NCBI GenBank assembly: GCA_027717985.1
Contig: JALLOO010000006.1
Location: forward strand, 1-42,142
Source: Patescibacteria group bacterium AH-259-L05
Lineage (GTDB): Bacteria; Patescibacteriota; Patescibacteriia; UBA2591; UBA6264
Length of the DNA stretch: 42,142 bases
Reading direction: 5' to 3'
Below the pieces are notes generated by a model. The model was given only the letters and a program-made list of their open reading frames with translations. It was not told the DNA's origin and did no database searches. The position numbers and the translations under genes are program-made. This document shows, one piece after another, positions 30,225 through 37,923 of this stretch (position 1 is the stretch's first letter; each line of letters begins with the position of its first letter).

Positions 30225-31367
30225 TTAAGGGATCTCATAATAAATCGGGTCTTTTGAATTTTCGGTGTATACAGCAATAACGTCGTCATATTCAAGAATA
30301 TCACATAATCTTTTGATTCTTAAAGCTTGAAACAAAGATTGGCCTTGTGTTTGAGCCTGGCGCGATATGGTAGCAGCGCCGTTGTATGGTAACAGTTGAT
30401 TATGTGGATTTGTTAAATGCAGTGGTAACTGCGCTGCAGCTTTTGGGTGGACAGTACAACGTACCGCTGATGGAAAAGCTCTTTTTACCAGTTCAGTTTT
30501 TTTAAGAGTAAGTTGTAGCGCACTATATCTGATAGCTGAATCCAGAAGTTTCTCCCAAATCCAATCCGGCCAAGGAGAGCTAGAATAAATTATTCGTGCT
30601 TCCTCGTATAAGTGATTTGGTATTGCGACATGGAAAATAAATCGACGGGCTAAGGTATCCAGTCTTTCTTTTGCGGCTGGATCGGTTTGATATAATTTTC
30701 GAACAATTTCTTGAATAGCGGTTTCTATATGTTTCCATTCGGGCATATCAAAAAGAACTTCGCGCATGTCGAAGCAAGTAACTTCGTTGTATAATCCATA
30801 TTCATTTTTTATTTGCTCACACCTCGCTTTATAGCGTCCGGCCCCTTTTTTATCACCGTTAGCGAAAATGTCTGCATATATGTATCCATCACAGAGTAGC
30901 GTCATGTGCGCTCCGGGTGTATAAACTTCTTTTACCGCATTGAGAATTCTTTTGATTTGCGCGAAAAACGCGTACTCGCCCAGATCAACATGGCTAATTG
31001 ATGCGCCAGTTACAAAAGGACTCTGGTCCTTGAAAGGTAATGTGGGCAATATAAAACTGATTGGTTGCTGATGATCAACAATGCCTTGAATTTTTTCTCG
31101 GATTGAATTCAAAAAAGGCTCAATAAGGGCTTTTTTGCCCCTACGGACAGATTTTGAAAGCATAATCGCTAGAATCTGATCAACTGGCGCTAAACTTTTC
31201 GTTTGCTGTTGGAGTGGGTTTGCCTCTGGTAACGACAAAGAAACTTGTTTGCTTTCAAGTTTTTTAAAGGGCGAAATATTGAGAGTAGATTTTTGATAAT
31301 TGATGTGAATCGCTTTGAGCAGACCAGAGCGAACCCACTCATTGGTAATTTGTGTTTCTTCTTGCAT
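30225..31367 (-). CDS. Dit1/PvcA-family isocyanide (isonitrile) synthase homologue
   Basis: About 380 residues from ATG 31367; an upstream in-frame ATG at 31424 lies inside the shared tail repeat and would overlap the HD gene by 86 bp. The central region matches the DIT1_PvcA family: ISFILPTLPFKDQ, DLGE, a YTPGAHMTLLCDGYIYADIF block and the following GRYKARCEQI helix. Characterised members (PvcA, IsnA, yeast Dit1) convert the amino group of Tyr or Trp into an isonitrile or formamide using ribulose 5-phosphate. No PvcB-type oxygenase is nearby. The long N-terminal ~100 residues are not recognised. It follows the HD-domain gene with a 29-bp overlap, so the two are probably co-translated. Confidence 0.8.
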   Translation of the reverse strand: MQEETQITNEWVRSGLLKAIHINYQKSTLNISPFKKLESKQVSLSLPEANPLQQQTKSLAPVDQILAIMLSKSVRRGKKALIEPFLNSIREKIQGIVDHQQPISFILPTLPFKDQSPFVTGASISHVDLGEYAFFAQIKRILNAVKEVYTPGAHMTLLCDGYIYADIFANGDKKGAGRYKARCEQIKNEYGLYNEVTCFDMREVLFDMPEWKHIETAIQEIVRKLYQTDPAAKERLDTLARRFIFHVAIPNHLYEEARIIYSSSPWPDWIWEKLLDSAIRYSALQLTLKKTELVKRAFPSAVRCTVHPKAAAQLPLHLTNPHNQLLPYNGAATISRQAQTQGQSLFQALRIKRLCDILEYDDVIAVYTENSKDPIYYEIP

Positions 31368-31974
31368 AATTTGGTGCGGCTTCGCCGCGATTTTTGACAA
31401 TTTCAAGTTTTTCTTTGACGGCAAATTCTTTATCTATGGAAATTTTCAAATCATTTAAAAGAGAAGGAAAGCGAGATTTACCGATTTCAGTTTGTATTAG
31501 TTTTGGAAACATCTCGCTAAATACGCCATGCATTCTTAACCATTCTGATGGCTGGTATTTCTCTTTTAAATGGTCAATCGTCAATTTACTCAAATTGTCT
31601 GCGTCAACAATAACCGCTTCATCGTCAGTATTAGAAGCGTGTTCATCGGCTGCGCGGATGAAACGATTGACGGTTTCAACCTCATCCGGCGAATATCCTA
31701 AACTTTTCAAAAAATCAGAGGCAAATTTTTTGGAATTATCATTTGCCTGCTTCTCAAATTTTAAGAGTTCATCAAAAGTAATTTTTGTGTCAGTAGGCAA
31801 AATATCTCTCCAGCCAATGTCGTGTATATACGCCGCACTAATGAGAAGCGGTAAATCTTTTCTGCCTTTTCCAAGTTCTTTAACCCACCTTACAACTCGC
31901 AAAGCATGGTTCCAATCGCCTTGACGACAGCGTGAAATTTCTTGTTCCGCTTTTGATCTAAAGTTTTTTTTCAT
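31339..31974 (-). CDS. HD-domain phosphohydrolase
   Basis: 211 residues. The HD signature is complete: His23 (WNHALRVV), His51-Asp52 (YIHDIGW), a mid-domain His112 (ADEHAS) and Asp124/126 (VDADNL). HD proteins are metal-dependent phosphohydrolases acting on nucleotides and similar substrates; the substrate here is unknown. The C-terminal ~20 residues come from the repeated KEKLEIVKN tail segment and overlap the start of the isocyanide-synthase gene. That suggests the junction was formed by recombination at the repeat. The start ATG has no clear Shine-Dalgarno site. Confidence 0.88.
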   Translation of the reverse strand: MKKNFRSKAEQEISRCRQGDWNHALRVVRWVKELGKGRKDLPLLISAAYIHDIGWRDILPTDTKITFDELLKFEKQANDNSKKFASDFLKSLGYSPDEVETVNRFIRAADEHASNTDDEAVIVDADNLSKLTIDHLKEKYQPSEWLRMHGVFSEMFPKLIQTEIGKSRFPSLLNDLKISIDKEFAVKEKLEIVKNRGEAAPNYARRNTNYQ

Positions 31975-32063
31975 TGAAATTCATAAGAATTAAAAATTTT
32001 ATTTTGTTGCAATATGTTTTTCTCGAAGCCTTGCGAAGCGAGAGTAATATGGCGTACGTAATT

Positions 32064-32687
32064 TTATTTTTGACTTTTTGTTTTAACCACGAATACATAA
32101 CGATCGCGATCACCTTGTTTAATTTTTTTTGCCTCTCCGTTGGCTGCTAATTTTTGCCACAGAGATTCAGCCTTTGGTCCCCTTGTCAAAGCTGAATGTA
32201 AGGGACGTCCATAAAGCATTTGCGAAACAGCATTCATGAGATAGAGGCGTCTTGTCCCTAACCCCTTTTTCCTGTGTTCTTTTAATGTTTTAGTGTAGTC
32301 TACAAAAGGCTTGTTTTTGAAGTATTCATCAGGGGTTGAGATATTTATCGCCCCATGGCCGATATAGGCTCCATTTTTATCAACGTCGACAATATAGGTT
32401 AATTTTTCAGTAGTTCCATTATCGCTGTAATTTTTTGTTTGCTGTGCGACAAAGGTTTTGTTGCCGTTTTCATGTTTTATTACAAAAAACTTTTCAAAGT
32501 TTCCTGGCTGATATTCATCTGGAAGAATAAAGCTTTTGCTTTTACCTTCAAAATGTTTCATTATGTTTTCGGGGACTTCATCTATTTCAATTTCTTCAAT
32601 CTGACCATTTGAAAAATATTCAGAAAATGTTTTTACTTGTTCAGAATAATCAATGTCGCCACTTTCTAATTTAATTTTTTCAGTCAT
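32064..32687 (-). CDS. GNAT-like acetyltransferase (integron-cassette candidate)
   Basis: 207 residues. The C-terminal half carries a GNAT-like acetyl-CoA motif (HRKKGLGTRRLYLMNAV, the RxxGLG form) after a beta strand (LTYIVDVDKNGAYIGHGAI). The final ESLWQKLAANGEAK then DRYVFVV resembles the last helix and strand of the fold. The substrate is unknown. It begins 27 bp after the attC-like site and so would be the second cassette of a minus-strand array, but no attC is visible after its own end. GNAT genes are frequent integron cargo. Confidence 0.65.
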   Translation of the reverse strand: MTEKIKLESGDIDYSEQVKTFSEYFSNGQIEEIEIDEVPENIMKHFEGKSKSFILPDEYQPGNFEKFFVIKHENGNKTFVAQQTKNYSDNGTTEKLTYIVDVDKNGAYIGHGAINISTPDEYFKNKPFVDYTKTLKEHRKKGLGTRRLYLMNAVSQMLYGRPLHSALTRGPKAESLWQKLAANGEAKKIKQGDRDRYVFVVKTKSQK

Positions 32688-32713
32688 AAAAAGATAGAAA
32701 ATAAAATTATTTC

Positions 32714-32847
32714 ACTTAACGTTTGCGTATATGCGAAGGCGGACAGTGGTATAATATCTTGCCACCGCTTAGGTGGCAAACCACTGTTTAGTTTGGGCGG
32801 AGCTATCCGCCGCGGCGGATAGCGAAGCCGCATATATGCTGTTAGAC
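32714..32847 (-). other. Candidate integron attC recombination site
   Basis: 134 bp bounded by RYYYAAC (ACTTAAC, 32714-32720) and GTTRRRY (GTTAGAC, 32841-32847), the conserved R boxes of attC. Inside, GCGTATATGCG (32725-32735) pairs with CGCATATATGC (32829-32839). ACAGTGGT pairs with ACCACTGT, enclosing a TTGCCACC/GGTGGCAA hairpin, and a 22-bp perfect palindrome (32802-32823) forms another arm. Length and fold resemble VCR-type attC sites. It begins 12 bp past the stop of the membrane-protein cassette. Confidence 0.65.
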
Positions 32848-32858
32848 GGCGTATTTTT

Positions 32859-33353
32859 TTATTTGAAATAATAGGAGATAAATTTTTCTTTTGATTTAGG
32901 ATTTATTTCCTTTTTTATTTGTCCTGTTAGCTTATCAAAGGTCTCTATTTCCTGGTTTTCCGCTTCTTTTTTGTCTTCTTCTCCTTTTTTGATCTTTGTC
33001 CATGCTATATAACTTTTAAAGTATTCAAGAATTTTTTTATTAACATCATCACTTGTTTCTGCCCATGACCTGAAATAAGTTTTAGTTAGTTCCTTTTTTT
33101 CCTCCCCTGTCTTGTCTCCTACTTTTTTGAATAGAGCCAAATGTTCCATTAATGTCGCATATGTTTTTCTTTTGTATTCTAAATTTTGTAACCTTATGTT
33201 TTCTCCAGATTGATATATATAGCCTGCAATGGCAATAATGATGACCATCAAAGCGGAAAACAAGTCTATGTTTATTAGTTTTTGTTGCAGGAGCGTTCCT
33301 AATGATATTGCAGATACGATTATTGCTCCTATTGAAATATAGATGTGTCTCAT
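32859..33353 (-). CDS. Two-TM hypothetical protein (integron-cassette candidate)
   Basis: 164 residues. Two transmembrane helices at about 5-24 and 30-50 are followed by a long charged, helical cytoplasmic part rich in Lys and Glu with Trp and Phe residues. I recognise no named family; the layout recalls SLATT-like or other small membrane effector proteins. It lies between an attI-like leader (boundary GTTAGAC at 33383-33377) and the attC-like site, so the unit of about 660 bp has the exact shape of an integron gene cassette. No promoter of its own is seen within the cassette; an extended AT-rich TATAAT in the leader (33412-33407) could serve. Confidence 0.7.
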   Translation of the reverse strand: MRHIYISIGAIIVSAISLGTLLQQKLINIDLFSALMVIIIAIAGYIYQSGENIRLQNLEYKRKTYATLMEHLALFKKVGDKTGEEKKELTKTYFRSWAETSDDVNKKILEYFKSYIAWTKIKKGEEDKKEAENQEIETFDKLTGQIKKEINPKSKEKFISYYFK

Positions 33354-33379
33354 AATAGATGTTAAAAAAATATGTCGTC

Positions 33380-33443
33380 TAACTTATTTTTACCCAAAAT
33401 TTTTTTATTATAGTATACTTTTTTAGTGGTGCGCCTGGCAGGA
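33380..33443 (-). repeat. attI-like leader repeat, copy B
   Basis: Partner of copy A at 29618-29682. On the minus strand it contains a TATAAT (33412-33407) that could act as a cassette promoter and ends in GTTAGAC, a GTTRRRY core site. It lies just after the tRNA-Arg gene. Confidence 0.7.
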
Positions 33444-33463
33444 TTTTCACCCCGCCCCTTTAG

Positions 33464-33535
33464 TCTCCCCAGCAGGAGTCGAACCTGCGTACCTAGTTTA
33501 GAAGACTAGTGCTCTATCCATTGAGCTATGGGGAG
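33464..33535 (-). tRNA. tRNA-Arg (anticodon TCT), CCA not encoded
   Basis: Minus-strand cloverleaf: acceptor CTCCCCA / TGGGGAG, D-stem GCTC/GAGC, anticodon arm CTAGT-CTTCTAA-ACTAG (anticodon TCT), T-arm GCAGG-TTCGACT-CCTGC, discriminator A. The genome sequence after the discriminator is not CCA, so the tail must be added enzymatically. It lies between the Xer gene and the attI-like repeat. Confidence 0.95.
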
Positions 33536-33583
33536 GGAAAAGGGGCTGGGTAGTCCTGTACTCAACGACTAAATGCTATAGTA

Positions 33584-34528
33584 TTACTTTTTTCGTTTTT
33601 TGTCGTGAAACGCTTCGTATATTTCTTTTAAATGTTGGTCAGTAACATGGGTATAGATTTGCGTGGTGGTGATATTTTTATGACCTAACAGTTCTTGAAC
33701 TGCGCGCATGCCTGCACCGCTAGAAAGCAGGTCAGTCGCGAAGGAATGGCGGATCGAATGCGTTGTTATCTTTTTCGTAACCCCGGCGATTTTTGTATAT
33801 TTTTTAACTAATCGTTGAATTGAGCGTGGGGTAAGACCTGTTGATGTTGATCTCTTATCTTTAGCTGTTTTTTTGGCAGCGCGGTCGTGTCGAATAAATA
33901 ACGCAGGGTCCATATCTTTTCGCATTTCAAGGTATTTTTTCAGCCAATGTTTTGCCTGGTTTGATAGAAATACGATTCGGTACTTACCGCCCTTGCCGTA
34001 AACACTAAACTCACTTTTATCCATGTTAATATCTTCTTTTTTTAAATTACACAGTTCAGAAACACGCAGGCCGGTGGAGAAAAGTAGTTCTAAAATTGCT
34101 TTGTCCCGAAATTTAATAATGTCATTTTGTTTTATGGTAAGCGGGGCGTCTAAAAAGTTTTCTAAATCTTCTCCTTCTAAAAATGAAACTTTTCGTTCAG
34201 AGGTTTTAATAAGTTCAATTTTTTCTGGTGTAAGGGTTTCAATGTCTTGTTTGAGTAAGTATTTTAAAAATACGCGTAAGGCAATTAAATGATAATTTTG
34301 CGTTGCTTTTGATAAGGTGCCGCCGCGCGGGTTTTTTAACCGCGAAAGCCACAAACGGTATTGATGAACAACCTCTGAGGTGATTTCTTGAGGTGATGAA
34401 ATATTTGATTGAAGCAAAAAACGGTTCAGATAAAAGTGATAGTTTCGAATCGTTAATTGAGAACATCCTTTTTCAATCTCAAGATGTTCTAAAAAATCAG
34501 TAATTAATTTTTGAATTTTTGTCGGCAT
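33584..34528 (-). CDS. XerC/D-like tyrosine recombinase
   Basis: 314 residues from ATG 34528; a GTG at 34546 lies at the predicted transcription start and is unlikely to be used. The N-terminal SAM-like core-binding domain (about 1-105) is followed by the catalytic domain. In numbering from the GTG, the catalytic residues are Arg161 (STGLRVSEL), Lys188 (GKGGKYR), His263-x-x-Arg266 (THSIRHSFAT), His289 (LLGHKNITT) and Tyr298 (IYTHV). All are intact. The ~75 residues between the Lys and the HxxR motif match Xer proteins and lack the extra insertion of integron integrases. It probably resolves chromosome dimers, but its position beside tRNA-Arg and integron-like sites leaves a role in cassette mobility open. 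Promoter: extended -10 TGTTATAAT (34560-34552). Confidence 0.93.
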   Translation of the reverse strand: MPTKIQKLITDFLEHLEIEKGCSQLTIRNYHFYLNRFLLQSNISSPQEITSEVVHQYRLWLSRLKNPRGGTLSKATQNYHLIALRVFLKYLLKQDIETLTPEKIELIKTSERKVSFLEGEDLENFLDAPLTIKQNDIIKFRDKAILELLFSTGLRVSELCNLKKEDINMDKSEFSVYGKGGKYRIVFLSNQAKHWLKKYLEMRKDMDPALFIRHDRAAKKTAKDKRSTSTGLTPRSIQRLVKKYTKIAGVTKKITTHSIRHSFATDLLSSGAGMRAVQELLGHKNITTTQIYTHVTDQHLKEIYEAFHDKKRKK

Positions 34529-34551
34529 ACAATTATTATTAATCACTGATT

Positions 34552-34560
34552 ATTATAACA
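34552..34560 (-). promoter_or_regulatory. Extended -10 promoter of the Xer gene
   Basis: Minus strand TGTTATAAT; the predicted start near 34545 gives a short leader to the ATG at 34528. Confidence 0.5.
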
Positions 34561-34616
34561 GGTAAATACAGCGTGTCAAGCTTTTACGACTCTAACAGTG
34601 TTATAAAATCTTGACA

Positions 34617-34647
34617 GATATTGAGACACTATTAGTGTTTCAATATC
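34617..34647. repeat. 15-bp inverted repeat between xer and rpsO
   Basis: GATATTGAGACACTA / TAGTGTTTCAATATC with one G-T step and a single central base, just after a TTGACA at 34611-34616. A second hairpin (ACGCCC/GGGCGT) lies at about 34659-34673. It looks like an operator for an HTH dimer or a recombination site; no -10 fits the TTGACA well. Confidence 0.5.
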
Positions 34648-34721
34648 TCAGTTTTGCGACGCCCGTAGGGCGTTACAACATTAGTGTTTTTGGTACGTTC
34701 ATAGAAGACATTTTTTTAAGT

Positions 34722-34759
34722 TTGACACGGTTGTATATTTATTTATATTATGTTACAAT
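34722..34759 (+). promoter_or_regulatory. rpsO: Promoter region of rpsO-NYN-pnp
   Basis: TTGACA at 34722-34727 with TATATT at 34744-34749 (16-bp spacer), or an extended -10 TGTTACAAT ending at 34759. The leader to the ATG at 34804 is short. The inverted repeat ATATTAT-GTTACA-ATAATAT overlaps it. Confidence 0.5.
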
Positions 34760-34803
34760 AATATATACTAAAAATAGTCATATATGTTAAAATTGTAATT
34801 ACT

Positions 34804-35079
34804 ATGCCTAAAAAATCAAAAGCAAAAAAACAACAAAAAAAGAAGATTATAGATGAGTTTAAAATAAGTGAAAAGGACACTGGTTCGACAAAGGTCCAAA
34901 TTGGCATTTTAACCAAAGAAATTAAAGAGCTTAATGAGCACCTTAAGCGACATATTCATGATTTTTCTTCTCGGCGCGGGTTATTAAAAAAAGTGTCCCA
35001 GCGCCGAAAGCTTTTAAAATACTTAGAAGTACATGATCCGAAAAACTATGAAGAGGTGCTTAACAAGATAAAAAAATAA
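34804..35079 (+). CDS. rpsO: 30S ribosomal protein S15
   Basis: 91 residues, normal length. It has the classical DTGSTKVQIGILTKEI, LNEHLKRHIHDFSSRRGLL and RRKLLKYL blocks that contact 16S rRNA in the central domain. The N-terminal ~12 residues are an extra Lys-rich stretch. It is first in an operon with a NYN protein and pnp; rpsO-pnp adjacency is the classic bacterial arrangement. It is followed after 3 bp by the NYN gene. Confidence 0.97.
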   Translation: MPKKSKAKKQQKKKIIDEFKISEKDTGSTKVQIGILTKEIKELNEHLKRHIHDFSSRRGLLKKVSQRRKLLKYLEVHDPKNYEEVLNKIKK

Positions 35080-35082
35080 TAT

Positions 35083-35598
35083 ATGAGATATGAAAATCAA
35101 CGAGTAGGTGTTTTTATTGATGTGGCAAATATGTATCACTCAGCAAAAAACCTGTATCATGCAAATGTTAATTTTTCATACGTGTTAGAACAGGCACTTG
35201 GCAACCGGCAGCTTATTCGGGCGATTGCCTATGTGATTCGTTCAAATACGCGGGAGGAGCAGACCTTTTTTGAGGCCATTTCCAAGCAAGGATTTGAGGT
35301 AAAAATGAAAGATTTACAGATTTTTCCTGGGGGAGAGAAAAAAGCGGATTGGGATGTAGGCATTGCCATGGATGCAATTAAATTAGCTGACAAACTTGAT
35401 GTTATTGTGTTAGTGACAGGCGATGGTGATTATGTACCGTTAGTTACCTATTTGCGAGAAAATAAAGGATGTCGTATTGAGATAATGGCCTTTGGAAAAA
35501 CGGCGTCAGCTAAATTAAAAGAATCTGCAGATGGGTTTATTGACATGAGCAAAGATAAAAGAAAGTTTTTAATTAAAAAATTTAAAAAATTAAAATAA
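35083..35598 (+). CDS. NYN-domain (LabA/DUF88-like) putative ribonuclease
   Basis: 171 residues with a complete NYN/PIN-like acidic site: Asp13 and Asn16 (VFIDVANMY), Asp91 (KKADWDVGIAMDA), and Asp114/116 (VTGDGDYVPLV). NYN proteins are metal-dependent nucleases acting on RNA. It starts 3 bp after rpsO and its stop codon overlaps the pnp ATG by 1 base, so it is translated as part of an RNA-metabolism operon. That position suggests it acts with PNPase in RNA turnover or processing, which is inference. The basic C-terminus (KRKFLIKKFKKLK) could bind RNA. Confidence 0.92.
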   Translation: MRYENQRVGVFIDVANMYHSAKNLYHANVNFSYVLEQALGNRQLIRAIAYVIRSNTREEQTFFEAISKQGFEVKMKDLQIFPGGEKKADWDVGIAMDAIKLADKLDVIVLVTGDGDYVPLVTYLRENKGCRIEIMAFGKTASAKLKESADGFIDMSKDKRKFLIKKFKKLK

Positions 35599-37850
35599 TG
35601 AAATTTACTACTGAAGTGGGAGGGAAAAAATTAAACGTTACCATTGGCGAAATCGCGGGACAAGCCAATGGCAGTTGTGTTGTTCAATATGGTGAGACCA
35701 CGGTTTTAGGTACTGCGGTAATGGGGAGAGAAGAGGGCGAGCTTGATTATTTTCCGCTCACGGTTGAATATGAAGAGCGGTTTTACGCGGCCGGTAAAAT
35801 TAAGGGCTCGCGTTTTATTAAGCGCGAAACCAGGCCGCCTGATGAAGCGGTATTAGCAGGTCGATTAATTGATCGTTCCATTCGGCCATTGTTTAACTCA
35901 GAGGGGCGGCGTGCGGTTCAAGTGGTTCTAACCGTATTATCAGTTGATCAAGAAAATGATCCTGATATAGTGGCGCTCTATGCTGCTTCTATTGCATTAG
36001 CTATTTCTGATATTGAGTGGGAGGGGCCAATCGCCGGCGTTCGCGTCTCAAGAATTCCTGCAACAAGCGAAACAGAGTCAACCAAGCCAGAGCGGGGAGG
36101 CGAGTGGGTGCTTAATTCAAGTTATGAAGCGAGAGAAAAAAGTGATCTTGACCTGGTGGTATGCGGGAAAAATAAAAGAGTAATCATGTTAGAGACGGAA
36201 GCGAACAAGGTAGAGGACGAAAGAGTGTTTGAAGCTGTTCAATATGGCGTTAAACATTTTGAGCGCATTAACCGTTTTATTGGCGAGATTGTTGATAAAG
36301 TGGGTAAGGAAAAAGTGCCCATGGTTTCCCAATCGCCAAGCGAAGAAACGCCTTCTCGTGAGGAGATCAAAAAAATGGTACAAGTTTTGCTGGAATCAGT
36401 TGCGCCAACATATTTATTTAAGCAGCCATTAAAAACAAAAGAGGAGCGTATTGGTGCGGCAGAAAATATGCGGACACGACTTGAAGAGCTGCTTCTTGAA
36501 AAACAAATTGGTAAAGAGAAAAGAATAAAAGCAATAGAATATGCTGATAAATTAATATATCAGTTAGTATCACGCGCTATCCTTGATAAGGATCAGCGCA
36601 TCGATGGCAGAGCACTTGATGAATTACGCCCTATTAGTTGTTCGGTTAGTAAGGTGCCGCGTGTTCATGGCTCAGCTCTTTTTTCACGCGGTGAAACACA
36701 AATACTTTCGGCAGTTACCTTAGGCGCGCCTGGATTAGAGCAGTACTTAGATACCATGGAGCAAACCGGGAAAAAGCATTTTATGCACCATTATAACTTT
36801 CCGCCATTTAGCGTAGGAGAGGCGCGACCGATGCGGTTTACGTCTCGGAGAGAGATTGGCCATGGTGCATTGGTAGAAAAAGGGTGTTTGCCTATTTTGC
36901 CAGAAAGAGAGGAATTTCCTCATACCATTCGCATTGTCTCAGAAGTTGTTTCTTCCAATGGATCAAGCTCTATGGCCTCGGTATGTGCTTCAATATTAGC
37001 AGCAATGGATGCGGGTATTCCTATAACCCATGTGATCGCGGGCGTGGCAATTGGTCTGGCCTCTGAAGAAGATGAGAACGGATTTGTTCGTTACAAGATT
37101 ATTACTGATATGCAAGATTTAGAAGATGGCCCGGGTGGTATGGATTTTAAAGTGGTAGGGTCTGAAGATGGTGTTACCGCAATTCAAATGGATACAAAAA
37201 CAAAAGGACTTACTCTTGAGATTATTCAAGAGGCACTTACCGCGGGGACCAAGGCGCGGAAAGAAATTTTAAAGGAAATGAAAAAAACATTATCAAAGCC
37301 GCGTGCAACCTTATCGCCCTATGCGCCGCGTGTAACTCTTATTACAATTGATCCAGACAAGATCCGAGACGTGGTTGGTCCGGGAGGGCGCGTGATTAAT
37401 GAAATTATTGATAAAACAGGAGTTGAAATTGATATTGAACAAGATGGGAGAGTATATATAACATCGCAGAGCGATGAGTCTATGAGTAAAGCAACAGAAT
37501 GGGTAAAGAATATTACCAGAAAATTAGAAGTTGGTGAGGTATTTCAGGGAAAAGTCGCGCGTATTATGGATTTTGGCGCATTTGTAGAGCTTGTTCCTGG
37601 GCAAGATGGTTTGGTCCATGTATCAAAAATGGCAGAGGGTCATATCAGACATCCGAGTGATGCGGTGAGCGTGGGAGATGTTATCCCCGTGGAAATTATT
37701 GAAATTGATGAGCAGGGAAGAATTAATCTGACCATGGTAAATAAAGTAAAAGGCAGCTCTTTTGCACCTCACGAGAGGCGACCGTCAGGAGGATATAAGC
37801 CGCGGGGTGGTCAGCCAAAGTATAAGAACCGTTCCTCGCTACGCTCGTAA
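35598..37850 (+). CDS. pnp: Polyribonucleotide nucleotidyltransferase (PNPase)
   Basis: 750 residues, full length. Two RNase PH domains (about 5-220 and 305-545) flank the helical domain. A KH domain (about 575-640, with VVGPGGRVINEIIDKTG) and an S1 domain (about 645-715, FQGKVARIMDFGAFVELVPG) follow. It degrades RNA 3'-to-5' with phosphate. Conserved blocks include FFKREGR-like RETRPPDEAVLAGRLIDRSI, DQRIDGR and the phosphate-binding SNGSSSMASVCA. A Gly/Arg-rich tail follows the S1 domain. The start codon overlaps the upstream stop by one base. Confidence 0.98.
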   Translation: MKFTTEVGGKKLNVTIGEIAGQANGSCVVQYGETTVLGTAVMGREEGELDYFPLTVEYEERFYAAGKIKGSRFIKRETRPPDEAVLAGRLIDRSIRPLFNSEGRRAVQVVLTVLSVDQENDPDIVALYAASIALAISDIEWEGPIAGVRVSRIPATSETESTKPERGGEWVLNSSYEAREKSDLDLVVCGKNKRVIMLETEANKVEDERVFEAVQYGVKHFERINRFIGEIVDKVGKEKVPMVSQSPSEETPSREEIKKMVQVLLESVAPTYLFKQPLKTKEERIGAAENMRTRLEELLLEKQIGKEKRIKAIEYADKLIYQLVSRAILDKDQRIDGRALDELRPISCSVSKVPRVHGSALFSRGETQILSAVTLGAPGLEQYLDTMEQTGKKHFMHHYNFPPFSVGEARPMRFTSRREIGHGALVEKGCLPILPEREEFPHTIRIVSEVVSSNGSSSMASVCASILAAMDAGIPITHVIAGVAIGLASEEDENGFVRYKIITDMQDLEDGPGGMDFKVVGSEDGVTAIQMDTKTKGLTLEIIQEALTAGTKARKEILKEMKKTLSKPRATLSPYAPRVTLITIDPDKIRDVVGPGGRVINEIIDKTGVEIDIEQDGRVYITSQSDESMSKATEWVKNITRKLEVGEVFQGKVARIMDFGAFVELVPGQDGLVHVSKMAEGHIRHPSDAVSVGDVIPVEIIEIDEQGRINLTMVNKVKGSSFAPHERRPSGGYKPRGGQPKYKNRSSLRS

Positions 37851-37923
37851 GAACCTTGAAGTCTGAGAGGAATAATATTTGTATCCAGACTTTAGAAAAA
37901 ATAGATATAAATAAAAAGATACT

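Noticed and set aside
31975-32063. A second attC site after the GNAT-like gene
   Set aside because: A small CTCG hairpin is present, but there is no RYYYAAC/GTTRRRY pair at suitable distance.
33584-34528. Calling the tyrosine recombinase an integron integrase (IntI)
   Set aside because: The stretch between the catalytic Lys and the HxxR motif has only ~75 residues and lacks the extra helix insertion of IntI proteins; it fits XerC/D better.
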